Shown one piece after another: positions 12,572 through 26,100 of a DNA stretch of 64,000 nt. The notes beneath the pieces were generated by a model. It made no database searches. It saw only the letters and a program-made list of their open reading frames with translations, and was not told where the DNA came from. This DNA is from Gordionus sp. m RMFG-2023 (lineage: Eukaryota; Nematomorpha; Gordioida; Chordodea; Parachordodidae). The stretch is taken from contig NC_088776.1 in NCBI RefSeq assembly GCF_954871325.1, positions 10,540,052-10,604,051 of the forward strand, written 5' to 3'. Position numbers and translations under genes: made by a program. The stretch's first letter is position 1; every line of letters starts with the position of its first letter.

Positions 12572-13240
12572 GTTTATGGTCTATATTAAATTTGTTTACT
12601 AACTCAACTTTGCTTTTTGTAAATCCATGTGAAGGAATCTACTATCAATATTGAGATATAATGTTCATAGAATCTGTAAATAAATATGATTAAAATATAA
12701 TTTTATCACTTGAAATTTTTCTACCGGATAGACCGAACTAAACCGTTTACAACATAATAACCAAAATTTAATTTCATTTTTAAAAATAATATACTCATTG
12801 TATCATATCATATCATATCATAATACCGCGACCGATATAATAATAATAAAAATATTTTATTGATTGATTGACAAATATTTATTTGATTGATTGACAAGCT
12901 TCACATTAACTACAACAATGTCTGATATAGTAAAGGAAAATGATATGATATGATACGATAAAATGTTACGTTAATATTTTGTAAGGTCATATGAAATTGA
13001 AAAAATATAATATTTGAACAAAAAAACAAAAACATTGCGCTTATTTAAGCGAATAGTATATTATTTGAATAAGTATGTTTGTTAGATCCAGACCTAAACA
13101 AACATAAATCCATAAGTGTTAACAATGAATTTAAAAGGAAATTTATAATAATAGACAAATATTTGATTGATATATGTTATCGTCATATCAAAATTCTTCT
13201 TGTTTCTAAAAAATTTTAAACATGTGTAAAAAATAAAAAA

Positions 13241-14119
13241 ATGCTAAGGAAAATAAATCTCAAATTTTTTATTTTTAATAATGAACATAGGAAAAATATC
13301 TCTTTGGCTTCATATAATTTGCAAAAAGCTCTTAAAAATCTTAAGGAATTAGATACTGATAATAAAGAATCGATTCAAATTACTAATAATTATCAACCCC
13401 TTGAACCTTTAAAAATCAATATTAAACCTAATATTCTTCAGAAAGTTCAGCAAAAAAAATACAGGGAATCATTTTTGCATATTATCTTTGGTGGGAGTTT
13501 TGATCCTGTAAATTATTTAATTATATAATCTATATAGATTTTCTAGGATGTTTTGTTATATCCAGAAATTGGGTTAGAAGATGAGAAATCTATAGAATAT
13601 ATTAATAAATATGTTGACAAATATTTTCAATCAAACAGTAATATGATAATTAATATCTGGGTATCTATTGTTTACTTATTTAGTTAACTCAGACTTAATA
13701 GAAAAAACTAATTGTATTCAAGATGAACATATTCAAAAATTTAAACAATTAAATCTATATGGGTTAAATATTCCTTTTGATTATGGTTTGATATATTAAT
13801 ATATATTTATAATTTATATTTAGGGGGATTGAATTTATCTGCAACTGCAATCGCAAAGTTGGCGGAAACACTTTCCATTAATACTCCCATAGCCTTAAAT
13901 ATACTAACCCATAATTATTTTGGGGCCCATGTATTATTTAATAAATGAATATAATAAATTTATAAATTCAAGCTTTGATTATATATTATATTAATATTTT
14001 TTTTCAATTTTTTTACAGGGATTAACCAAATGTAATAATGAAAATATCAAATCCACCTATCTTCCTCGCATGGCCAAGGGAGAAATTCTTGCAACTTTAG
14101 CCTTGATTGAAGAAAATAG
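13241..14119 (+). CDS. ACAD9: ACAD9-like exons 1-5: transit peptide and N-terminal helical domain
   Basis: Five closely packed exons separated by 38-90 bp introns. Exon 1 gives 89 residues ending KYRESFLHIIFGGSFDP. Exon 2 starts DVLLYPEIGLEDE, aligning with the EVFPFPE segment of ACAD9. Exon 3 holds QKFKQLNLYGLNIPFDYG, the LGLFGLQVPEEYGG motif. Exon 4 gives GLNLSATAIAKLAETLSI. Exon 5 gives STYLPRMAKGEILATLALIEEN, the YLPKLASGE..AAFCLTE motif, where the usual Thr-Glu-Pro has become IEEN. All introns are GT-AG. Confidence 0.88.
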
Positions 14120-17100
14120 GTATAAAATCAAGTTTGCATTAAGCCTAATTTTTCAAACTTGTCCTATTTTTTTAAAATGATTTTCCATGCCTGTTCTAAA
14201 TGAAAAAATAAATTTTGGCCAGGCCAGATATATATAATTTATAAGAAAGGGCATGTACAAGGATCTGGCCTGGCCAAAATTTATTTTTATATGACTAATT
14301 AATTATTATAATGATATATTATTTAAAAAACATCCAAAATAAAGATTAATTTGTATGTAGTTTACATAATTTCTGAATATAATTCCCCAAAAGAAATTAA
14401 CTATCAGATAAGAAACTTTAGAAGAATTTAATGTAATCTCTTAAACTATTTAATATAATTTTTTGCTTGCCAGAAGAATTGGAGGTCTGCAATGCTTGTC
14501 CTGGCCTGAAGATTTTTAATTGGGCCAGGTCAAGCAAAAAAATTAATGAACCAGGCTGGGCAACAGAATATTGGCAGGATTATGGATAAATTTTGATATT
14601 TGATAGATGTGATAATCTATAAATTATAGTGTTTTTGATTTAACCATTCCCCAATATTATAAATATTTGCTTATTTATGTGTTCAACTACATATATTTTG
14701 GGTTATGCCTTATATTTAAAAAAATTGAGCCAGACTGGGTAACCTTAATATAAAATTGGAAATGGACTGAACAAAAATTTGGCTGGGCAAAAGCTAAATT
14801 CCAACTGGGCTGAGGCCAAAAATTATACCATTTTCAGAAATCCATAAAACTGGCCATTGATATTTTTGTGTTAGTAATTATTATATCACATTTTATTGGG
14901 AACATTTATTATGTCACATCATTAATACATTATCAAAATTTTCTTGACTTTCCTTTTTGAACCTACATAAAACATATATTTATAGTAGATGCCTTGAGTC
15001 CAAACACTTGTATTCATTTCTAAATAAGATGCAATTAATTGAAAAGAAAGCTGCATAGCACTTAAATATTGTCACTTGAAATCAATTTTTCCCAATTCTA
15101 CATATTGTGTCAAAAGTATACTAGAAAATTTTGAAGGTTTATTGAATTTCGATGTTGATGCAAATTATCTAATTTTAATCTAGCTGTGGAAGAGACTTCA
15201 AACAATACATTAGTACATTTGTAATGATTTTTTTCTCACTAAATACATAAACTATCAATTATAATATTATTGTTTAAAAAAATCTTTTAGTTTGGGCTTA
15301 GAAGCTAATATAATATATGCAGCACATATCCAAATAAAAGATACTTGTTTGGGTTAAAAATAATAGTTATTTTTTAAACAAAGATTATCATTTTAAAAAC
15401 AATTATATAATTTTTTTTACTTTAAAAATAAAATAAGTGGTATGGATATAAATTCTATTGAGACTACTGCCGCTCCTCTAACAGGGGATGACTCGAAATT
15501 TGTTTTAACTGGCAAAAAGACTTGGGTCAGTAATGCGAATAAATCTGACGTCTTCGTAACGTTCGCCCGCATTAAGAAAAGCCATTTATATCAAGTTGAA
15601 ACATAAATATTTATATAAAACTTTCCATCTTTTATTGAGACTTGTGTTGGTTAAACGGCTCCATTTATCTAATTTTAAATTGGGATTTTAGCCAAAATAT
15701 ATATTACACAAGCCTCGAGATTTCGTTAAACATTTCTGCCATCTATGAGCAAAATCTCCAGGTCTTGCCTAATATTTTTTTATTGAGTTAGCCGTTTTTT
15801 TAAAATGGAGCCATTTAACAATTCACTATTTGAGGCCTCCCCATAAATAATTCCCTAACATTATTTTAATTTAGGAATTGTTTGATTGTGATCCAAAATA
15901 TGAACGAATAAAATGAAATGGAAAAATACATATTATTTTTAATTAAACCAATATATGTTCCTAGGGGGTAATAGCAAATTCGGGATTGTGCTTCATATAG
16001 ACCCAGGTTTTTAGGAAATTTCTTTATAATCCTAGAATTTTGACAAATTCATTCTTTACTTCTTTGTTCAAAATATTTTTTTAAAAAAAATATTATAATT
16101 CGTTAATTATCCCACGGAAAACTATAACAAATCTCATATATTTAATAAATATTTTTTTTATTTTTAAAATTGATGATTTTATAACCGTTAAAATGTTTAA
16201 AAAATTTTTTTTTTTGATTTTAATTTAAACATATTCCCGTTATTACCCTTAATTCTCAAGGGATTTTCTTATTTTTTAAAAAAATATCGATAAGGATTTG
16301 GTTAGTTTTTATGATTTGATTTATTACCTTTTTTCAAATAAGTAAATATTGATCAGAGACTTGTAGGCCCGGAACCTGTCCTGGAATGGGCCCAAAAATG
16401 TTATAATTTTAAAAATTCAAGCCAGGTTGGAGTAAAGGCCTGCAATGGGTGGGCTAAAAGATTTTAAACATTAGGCGTGTAGCGATAGTAAATTTTATTG
16501 CAGGCTAAATGAGCAGAACAGACTTTTATTTATTCAAAATCATTTTTTATTTATTTCATAATAATGCCTTTTTTCTAAGCTTGATTAAAAGAAACATTAA
16601 ATTAAAACAAATAAAGAGCCAAATCGGCCATTAAAATGATTTTTAAATATTGGGTAGGCGGAAGGAGAGGATGTTAAAAAATTATAAATTGGCGGGCGGG
16701 TAAATTTATGAAAACCATGGATGGACGGGCCAGCGAGTTAACTTTTTTTAAAAACAATAGGCGGGCGGACGTTCGGGTTAAAATCCGCCCATTGCAGAAC
16801 TCTGGGCTGGGGTTAGAAAAATTATATTAAAATCCGGGCCAGACCGATATTAAATAATAATCAGTTGGAACATTTAAAATGGATAATTTGATATTCATTT
16901 ATTTCTCATATTTTTCGATTTCCCTTTTAAAACAATTTGAAAAATATAGCCAAAATTATTTTCAAAATAACGAAATTTTATGAAAAAAATTTTGAACTGG
17001 AAAATGATCAAAAGTGAAAATACGGACCCTGCTCGAAAATTGGAAATTGTTAAAATCCCGGGCTTGGCTTGATAGAAAACATTCAAATTTGGGGCGAACT

Positions 17101-20100
17101 TGAAATTCTTAGCCTTTGCAGGCTTGATATTTATACAAATATACTATTTTTTAGACAATTATTATTAGTTTTTTTTTTTAAAAATTGATAAAAATCTATT
17201 CCAAGCTTTCTTCGACAAGGTTGTGGGGGAATGGGACGGGGTTAAAAGCGTTACCAGATATTGGATAGGAATAATATATATTAGATAAATAAAATTTAGT
17301 TGTTTTGTTATTAAAGAAATTATGTTTTCCCAAAAATAATTTAAAAATGGACAAGTATGTCAGTTTGAGATGGAACATTTAAGGACGTTTGCCAGTAAAA
17401 AAATATATTCCAGGTATGGGAGAGTCTATATCATTTAAAATTTAAACAAATTATAACAAATTGAACAAAGAGGAATTTTTTAAAATCCTAAGACAATAAC
17501 GAATAGAAACATAGTCCCTAATTTGCTAAAAACTCCTACCGACATATATCCCTTTTTTCGAAAAAAAATGCTTTAAACACTCAAGGATATCTCTTCTACT
17601 ACAGATAAAACTGAAGGCGATGAATTGGTAGCATTTTTGATTGACAGGAATAAAACCCCTCATCCCGAAACGAGCATTTCCGTAAGTCAACCCTATTCTA
17701 TGGTTGGGCTTAAAGGCTTCAACGGTATAAAATGTTATATTTGCTTAATTATTTTTTTTTTTAAAAATACAATAACAAATATATTTTACATGCGTTGAAA
17801 AAAAATGTCAATTTTCTTTGTTGTGTTGATTGCGTTTTTTTTCTTTCTTCAAACGATCGCTAAATTGTGCGCTGTAATCGCGTAAGACGATATCTGACTA
17901 CTAGGAATTACGAAAAAGAAAAGGGAAGAAAGAAAATTATAAGGTGTTAAATTACTAATGAACTTAATTAATTCTTATATAAATTTTTTAAAAATCTGGT
18001 CATCTTATTGTAGGATATATTTGTTTAAAATTTAGAGGATTTACCTTAATTTACATATATGAAATTTTAAATTAGTAATATTTGACAAACAATATATAGC
18101 CTTTCTTGGTATTCGATAATAATATCTCTAAATAAAAGGAAACGATTAGAATGTAGAATTTTATCTCGTAAGGTATCATTTTTTTTATAGTCAAAACAAT
18201 CGGTTACTTTATTTTAAATTGTTTCCTATATATATAGTATTTTATAATTATGTCATTTAACTTCTAATAATATGCAATTACATTGCCCTCCATAAGATAA
18301 TATTAAATGTAGGAAAGTTATAATAATATAATATACAAATAACGTCCTTTTAAAATATATAACGTAACCTTTAAAATATATAGATACTCAAATATAACAT
18401 ATCTTCTTTCCCACTAAGTTAAGATCGTCTATCAATCTTTTTATTTACCAAGTTCAAGTTTATCTATTAATCATTTTGTTGCTTTCGTTCCCTTGTTGGA
18501 TATCGCGTTTGCCTTCCTTTTTGACTTGGCTCTACTGTTTTAGCTTCTCCTAACTTTGTTATGTTTGATTTGGTTTCAACTGGTTCTTCCCTTATTCGTA
18601 GTTGGTCTGCGTGTTTTCGTACTATTTTATCTTTTTCTTCTACGTTATACGAGAATTTTGCTTGTTGATTTATTATTTTTCCTTCTTGCCATCCTTTTTC
18701 AAGTGGGTTTTTTATCCAAACTAATTCGTTTTCTCCAAAATATCTATGTAGACCTTTGTTTAACTGGTCGTGTTTTACTACAGAGGTTTCTAATTTTTCA
18801 GTAATTAAAGGTTTCACCCAGTCTAATAAAGTATTTAGTCTTCTCCCCATAAATAGTTTGACAGGTATTCGGCCCGTTGAGGAGTGTTCGGAATTTCTAT
18901 ATGCAACTAATACTTCATTTAGGCATTTTTCCCCATCATTTGTTTGTTCTCTATTTGCAAAATACCGATTTTTGATAGTTTGTTTGCATCTTTCTATCCG
19001 TTACTTCTCGGATGGTAGGGTGTAGTTTTTATATGTTGTATATTCTTATTTTTGCACCATTTATAAAATTCATTTGAAATGAATTGTGGACCATTGTCTG
19101 TGACAATTTGACGTGGAACAACATATCGGGTAAGCCATTTTTCTAATCTATTTATTAAATTTTTACTTGTGGTATCTTTGATTCTATCGATCTCTATCCA
19201 TTTTGAATATGCATCGATTCCTACCAGCCAATAAAATCCGTCTAGTGATCCGGCAAAATCTAAATGTACCCTTTCCCATGGTTGTGCTGGCGGATTCCAC
19301 GGGTATACGGCAACTTCTGGTATATCTCTGCGATGTTTATGACACCCAATACAGCGGTTGACTAATTTTTCGACATCTTTATCTAATTTTTCCCACCATA
19401 TATAATGTCTCGTAATGGATTTCATTGATGATACCGGGATGACCTGTAATTCTTTATATAGTTTGTCAATATTCACGTTACCCTTATCATTATATTTATA
19501 TTATTGTTGATCATATTGATTTTTACATTTATGGGTAACGATAAGTCAAATTCTATAAACCACGGAAATCCAAATATAACTTACACCTCGAACTTTACAA
19601 GATGCTGAAAAGAATTATTCGACAATCGACAAAGAAGTCAAAGCCATAATAAACGGCGTAGAAAAATTTCATAACTATTTGTATGGGCGAAAATTACGAA
19701 TGGACCACAAACCTTTAATAAAAATATATGGTGATAACAGAGATTTAAACTCCTTAACAAACCAATGATTATTACGTTGGGCTTATAAATTATTGGCATA
19801 TGATTATCATATAATGTACAAAAATGGCGACGAAATTAAAAAAAATAAAAATAAGTCGCGCAGTTTTCGGTCCTCGGTCAAGTTTAATAATATATAGAAT
19901 TATAAAAATTTTTTGTTTATAAAAAAGAATAATATATTTTAGAAATAATAGTTTTACAGGATTTTAAAAAAGAAGATTGTTCCATCGATGACTACATTGA
20001 TTATATAAAATACATACTGAATGTGAAAAATATTCCTCAAACTGACGCCACTTTAAAACAAATTATTTATAGCTTATGGTGGAATAAACATTATCTTTCT

Positions 20101-23100
20101 TTCTTTTTTTCTTTCTCAAAAAATTACTCTATCCTTAGGACAATGGAGGAGGTAGGATGAATTGACATATACAAAATTGCTAAACAACTGTATAAAGATG
20201 AAAGAACTGTTTTGGCATCTAGAATTGATTTCATTAGATTAAGTCGCGGGCCTACTGAATCCGTAATGAGCTATTTAAAAAATATAAAGGAGCTAGCCCG
20301 AAGATGCGAATTTGATGAAAATGTAGAACTAAGAATTCGTGATCAATTAATTGCCGGACTAAAGATGTCACAACTAGATAAAGAACTATGTTTAAGATAC
20401 CCAGATACTAAAGACGAAGACCAACCGTTAAGCTTAAACAAAGTTGTAGAATTGGCTTTAGCGATGGTGGAACGGGCTGACTTAGAAATAAATAATACTA
20501 CTAAAATGGTATATAAAATCAAAGAGACGAATAAACATAATGATAATAATAATCGGATAATTCAACATGATAAAAATAATCGGTAGTATAATAATGATAA
20601 TGATAAACGGCACTATAATAAAGCATATGTAAAAAGAGAACTAGTGCCAGGGTATAATAACAACCACACAAATAATAATAATTCGAGAAAACCATGCTAT
20701 TTCTGTAATCGGTTTCATGCTATTAGAAATTGTTTAGCCTACGGAAAATTGTGCAGCAAATGTAGAAAACCAAACCACTTCGCCGTTAGTTGTAAAACTA
20801 AAGAAAAAATTTACAGTACAAATTACAATAATAAGGACGACGATTCGGATGTCTCAATAAGAAAAATATACAAATATGGACAACATCCAACAATTGAGGT
20901 ATTAATAAACAACCAAAAAATTAAAATGGAATATGATGCGGGCTCGGCAGTAACCATTATTAATGTAATAATATGGAATAAAATTGGAAGGCCAAAACTT
21001 AGAAGGGCTAAGTCACCAACTACATATGGAAATAATAGAATAAAAATTATGGGCGAAGCTTATGTAAAAGTACAATTAGATGATAAAATATGGTTTTCGT
21101 TATTAGTCACAAAAATTAATGATGCAGCCCTATTTGGATTTTCATGGATTATAGAATTTGACTTATCGTTACCAACAATTGTAAAAATCAATATGATCAA
21201 CAATAGATATAAATATAATGATAATGGTAACGTGAATATTTACAAACTATATAAAGAATTTGCTACGGTGTTTAATAATAAATTAGGATTAATAAAAAAA
21301 TGTCTAACCAGTAAAACTACAATTGGAAGAAAATACAAAACCAATTGCACTGCCAGCTAGAAGAGTACCATAGCCTTTAAAATTAGAAATTGAAAATGAA
21401 CTGAAACGTTTGGAAGAAAATAATATAATAAAGAAAATAGATCCATCAACAACAAGAGTAACAAAACTTCAGGTGAACTACGATTATGTGGAGATTTCAA
21501 AGTAACATTAAATAAATATCTACTAAAAGACTATCACATTCTATCAACGTTTGAAGAATTAATCCAAAGACCGCTAATGGAAATAAATATACAACATTAG
21601 ATCTCAAAGACACATATCTACAAATGAGCATTGACGAAGAATCGCAAGAATTATTAACAATGGTAACACCAAATGAATACTACCGCTATTTACGATTACA
21701 TTTTGGTATAGCTACAGCACCAATAATATTTCAACGATATATGGACGATTTACTGGCTGATGTAAAGATACAGCAGTTTATTTAGATGATGTTATAATCA
21801 CAGGGAAAAATGATACTGAACATATACAAAATATAAAACAAGTCCTCAAAAAATTACAAAATGCGGGATTAAAAGTCAAAACAATCGGTTACTTTATTTT
21901 AGTTTCCTATATATATATACGACATACAGCGAAGTGGTTTGGTTTCCTACATTTGCTGCACAATTTTCCGTAGGCTATACAATTTCTAATAACATGAAAC
22001 CGATTATAGAAATAGCATGATTTTCTCGAATTATTATTATTATTTGTGTGGTAGTTATTATACCCTGGCACTAGTTCTCTTTTTACATATGCTTTAGTAT
22101 CCTTTTGATAGTGCCGTTTTTCATTATCATTATTATTATACTGCCGATTATTTTTATCATATTGATTTATCCGATTATTATTATCTTATGTTTATTCGTC
22201 TCTTTGATTTTATATACCATTTTAATAGTACTATTTATTTCTAAGTCAGCCCGTTCCATCGCTAAAGCCAACTCTACAACTTTGTTTAAGCTTAACGGTT
22301 GGTCTTCGTCTTTAGTATCTGGGTATCTTAAACGTAGTTCTTTATCTAGTTGTGACATCTTTAGTCCGGCGATTAATTGATCACGAATTCTTAGTTCTAC
22401 ATTATCTTCAAATTCGCATCTTCGGACTAGCTCCTTTATATTTTTTAAATAGCTCATTACGGATTCAGTAGGCCCGCGATCTAATGAAATCAATTCTAGA
22501 TGCCAAAACAGTTCTTTCATCTTTATACAGTTGTTTAGCAATTTTGTATATGTCTTTTCCAGATTTGATCATCCAGTAGAGTTGGTATCCGACAATGGAC
22601 CAGCTTTTAGGCCTTTTGATTTTAAAATCTTTTTAATAAAAAAAGGTATAACACATATTTGTACTCCTGCATACCATCCTTCTTCAAATGGTATGGCTGA
22701 ACCATCCTTCTTCAAATGGTATGGCTGAAAGAGCGGTACATCTGAAAAAATATGATATATAAATTAGATGGCTGGGGTGATAGGTTATTAGAAGATGTTT
22801 TATTAAATTATCGTAATACCACACATTCGGTAACTAAATCATCCCATTTTTTTATATTATTTGGAAGGGATTTGATATGGAAGTGGAGTTTTTTAAAAGA
22901 CAATGACTGCGATTGTAGACCTAAATTGAAAAGAATAAATTTTAGAGAGTTAACTTTAGGCAACTCTGTGTTTGTAAAGGTGGGCAACAATCAAAAGTGG
23001 CGTGTAGGGATTGTCAGTGGGAGAATTAGTAATGTCATATGGGAGATTCAGATAGATAATAAAATAGTTATTGTCCACATAGATCAAATTAGAGGTTTTT

Positions 23101-26100
23101 AATTGGATTTTCAATTATTCACTTTTTTTTGTTTTAATTCAATTATATAGCCCTTATCCCATCGATATGTAATTATTGTTTATTTTTTTTAGATAATGAA
23201 ATTTTTTTTTATAACAATACATGTTTTCATATCCTCCTTCACAAATTTAATTATTTGTTGCATATTAATCCTCTGACCCATAGAATATTATTGAATAACA
23301 AATTTTATAACAATACTTGTTTTCCCCCTCCCTTCACAAATTTAATGTATTTGTTGCAGAGTAATCCTCTTAACCATAGAATATTGTTGAAGCAAATTTT
23401 ATAACAATACATGCCCCCCCCCCTTTACAAATTTTATATATTTGTTGCATATTAATCCTCTGACTCAATATTATTGAAACAAATTTTATAACAATACATG
23501 TTTTCGAACCCCCCTTAATCCTCTGACCTATAGAATATTATTGAAACAAATTTTATAACAATACTTGCCACCCCCCCCCCCCCCCCTTCCTCCTTCACAA
23601 ATTTAATGTATATGTTGGATAGTAATCCTCTGACCCATAGAATATTATTTAAGCAAATTTTATAAAAATACATGTTTTTTCCCCCTTCACAAATTTAATG
23701 TATTTGTTGCATATTAATCCTCTGACCTGACCCATATAATATTATAAAAGTGCATTTAAATTACCTCCCGCATGTCATGTGAGTGTTTTTATCACTACTT
23801 TTCTTATTTTTTTTGATATTCTCTCAAAATTATTTCGTATTACCATTTGTATTGTCAATACTTATTTATATATATATTTTTTTTTGGAAGTGGTGCATGT
23901 TGTAATGATACAACTTAATTGTTTTCATTTTATTTTATGTATTTTAAGTTGTGTTGATTCAATTACATTTACGTTTAATATTACTTTTTGACAAATGTTT
24001 GACTTAAGGCGAAAAATAATATATATATATTTACAGTGTTGTGATGATTTAATAAAACATATTGGCGATTAAATTAAAACCCATCCATATAAAATTATAA
24101 TCTTTGTAAATTAATTAAAATAACAAAAGGAATAAATAAAAGAAATTTCAATAATGCTTTGTCTATATTTTAATTATGCAAAGATTATAATTTTATATGG
24201 ATGGGTTTTAATTTATTCGTTAATATGTTTCCTTAAATCATCACAACACTATATCTTAGATTATAGTTTGACATCAGATATATTTCATAAAATTTGTTAT
24301 TTAATAATGCCATATATATTCTTTTAATATTATTCTATCAAAATATTTATATATAAAAAGACATTATAATAATAAAATACTATCATCCATATTCGTTCTA
24401 TACTATCATCCATTATTCGTTCTATTTTATTCTTTCAATACTTAATATCATTATTTTGTAAATTATCTCAAAAAAATATAGTTTGTGACGTTCATTTTAA
24501 TGGAGTTATCGTCGCGAGAGAAAATATAATTAGCGAACCCGGCTTGGGATACAGTGTAAAGTTACATTTTTTAATTTTTTATTTCCTTTACATAAATTCA
24601 TTTAATTTTTTTACGTAAAATGTTAACTTAGCAGATAACATATGGCAAAATTCTTAACGGACCGGGCTTAGCCGATCTTTATGGCGCATATAAACTTAAA
24701 TAATGCCTATTTTATTTTCATTGCTTAAATTTTTATATTATAAATGTACATGTAAAAATCTTAATTTAAATTCTTACTATCGAATTCATTTTTTAAGTAG
24801 AGTTTATAATCTTCATAAATTAAATTATTTATAATTTGCTGATTTTTCAAAAAATATTAGAAAATACACCATTTAATTTAAAAAAAATAAAATAATATAT
24901 ATATATATAATAGATCAGAACTTCAAATATAATTTATACAATGCATTTCAACATGAAATATGTAAATGGGATTACATTGCAAAATATTAATTTAAAATCA
25001 CAAAATTTTTTTTTTTTTGTAAAAAAAGAATATAATTAAAATATGTCGATATTTCGATTCGCAATCATGGCATTAAATTATACCAGTGATGCACTAATGC
25101 GTAATTATCGGCATTTTTCTAGGTTTATAGCCGAGAACTATTATAAAAAATGTTCTTATAAAGCAAAAATATGCGAATAAATCTATTTAACAATATATAT
25201 AATAATTTATGCTTTATTTCCTTTTTTTATATACCAAAAGTTAGCTCAAGATATACTATCCAACACACGTTTCGCTACATCCATCCTCTATACTGGAATC
25301 ATTAAAAAATTGACCGGTAGATAATTATACTCTCAAAATTTATATTAAGATGAAATCTATATTTTTATAAATTTTTAAAACATGGATCGATAAGCAGTTA
25401 GATCTGCATATTTTTTTTAGATGTTATCTGTTATAAATAATATTATACTTTAGAGTCACCTGTAATCGTGTGTTTTCTTCTAAGGTTTTAAGAGAAGTGA
25501 TGTTTCATTGTCAAAGTTTCCACTTCCTATTTAAAATAAAAATTCTTTTCCTAAAAATTACCCTAATTTTCAACCCAAGTCGGCCCGGGTCTACGGAATA
25601 ATCGAGACCTGCCCCACATTTTGTTTTAAATATCTTGTGGGCCGGGCCCATGAGCCGCTGCTCATTTCCAATCGGATAGGACTTTGAACGATGCCATTGA
25701 TTAAAGGAATGAGAAAAAAATACATTTTACAAATTATTAATGAATTATTATTTTCAAAAAAAATATATATAACAGATGAAATGTTAAATAAATGCAATCA
25801 CACCAAGTCTTTCGACAGAAAGCTCTCAGATTATTTCTTAGTTCAAGATAGAGTCGGTAAAATATCAGCCGATCTATACGCCATGGAAAGTTTGACCTAT
25901 CTAGTCGCCAGTATAATAAATGCTTAAAACATATGATTTCCTTTTTACCTTCCTTTATTTTGTTTAAATCTTTTTTTTTGATTCCTCAAACTCTACGTAT
26001 TATTAACCCTGGTAAGAATAGAGTAGGCCAGGTATTCAATCTCTGCCACACGAGTTTATTGATCATTTAACGCCTTCATTCATTGCTTTTTATCCCTTAC

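Larger units (their letters stand above)
9890..12960. mobile_element. LTR-retrotransposon fossil mosaic with inverted LTR pieces
   Basis: At 9899-9920 TGGTGCCGAAACCCGGGA resembles a tRNA primer-binding site as seen next to LTRs of BEL/Pao-like or related retroelements. Variants of it (ttggtacacgaaatccggga) occur at 10079-10098 and, inverted, near 10788-10812. The segment at 9945-10022 reappears inverted at 12803-12919. These are LTR-end plus primer-site pieces in opposing orientations around internal fragments, one encoding a gag-like zinc knuckle. The element is ancient and broken, with many breaks; the family is uncertain. Confidence 0.5.
18190..23105. mobile_element. Ty3/Gypsy LTR-retrotransposon fossil, rearranged
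   Basis: A composite of gypsy-type parts lies in the large ACAD9-like intron: integrase on the - strand (18467-19476), RNase H (19590-19860, +), gag (20212-20640, +), knuckle plus protease (20644-21360, +), reverse transcriptase (21361-21880, +), an inverted gag copy (21929-22554, -) and a second integrase (22531-23102, +). Part order and orientation are scrambled and at least two related elements contribute. A ~45-bp sequence (gtcaaaacaatcggttactt and following) occurs at about 18190 and 21876, marking shared junctions. Clear full LTRs were not identified. It is broken, with well over ten breaks, and looks old. Confidence 0.85.

Noticed and set aside
18556-19025. + strand hydrophobic frames (Leu/Phe-rich)
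   Set aside because: They are antisense to the gypsy integrase fossil; apparent membrane segments come from reversed charged codons.
23205-23750. Repeat array considered as CRISPR-like
   Set aside because: Unit lengths vary, there are no unique spacers of fixed size, and the genome is eukaryotic; it is a minisatellite.
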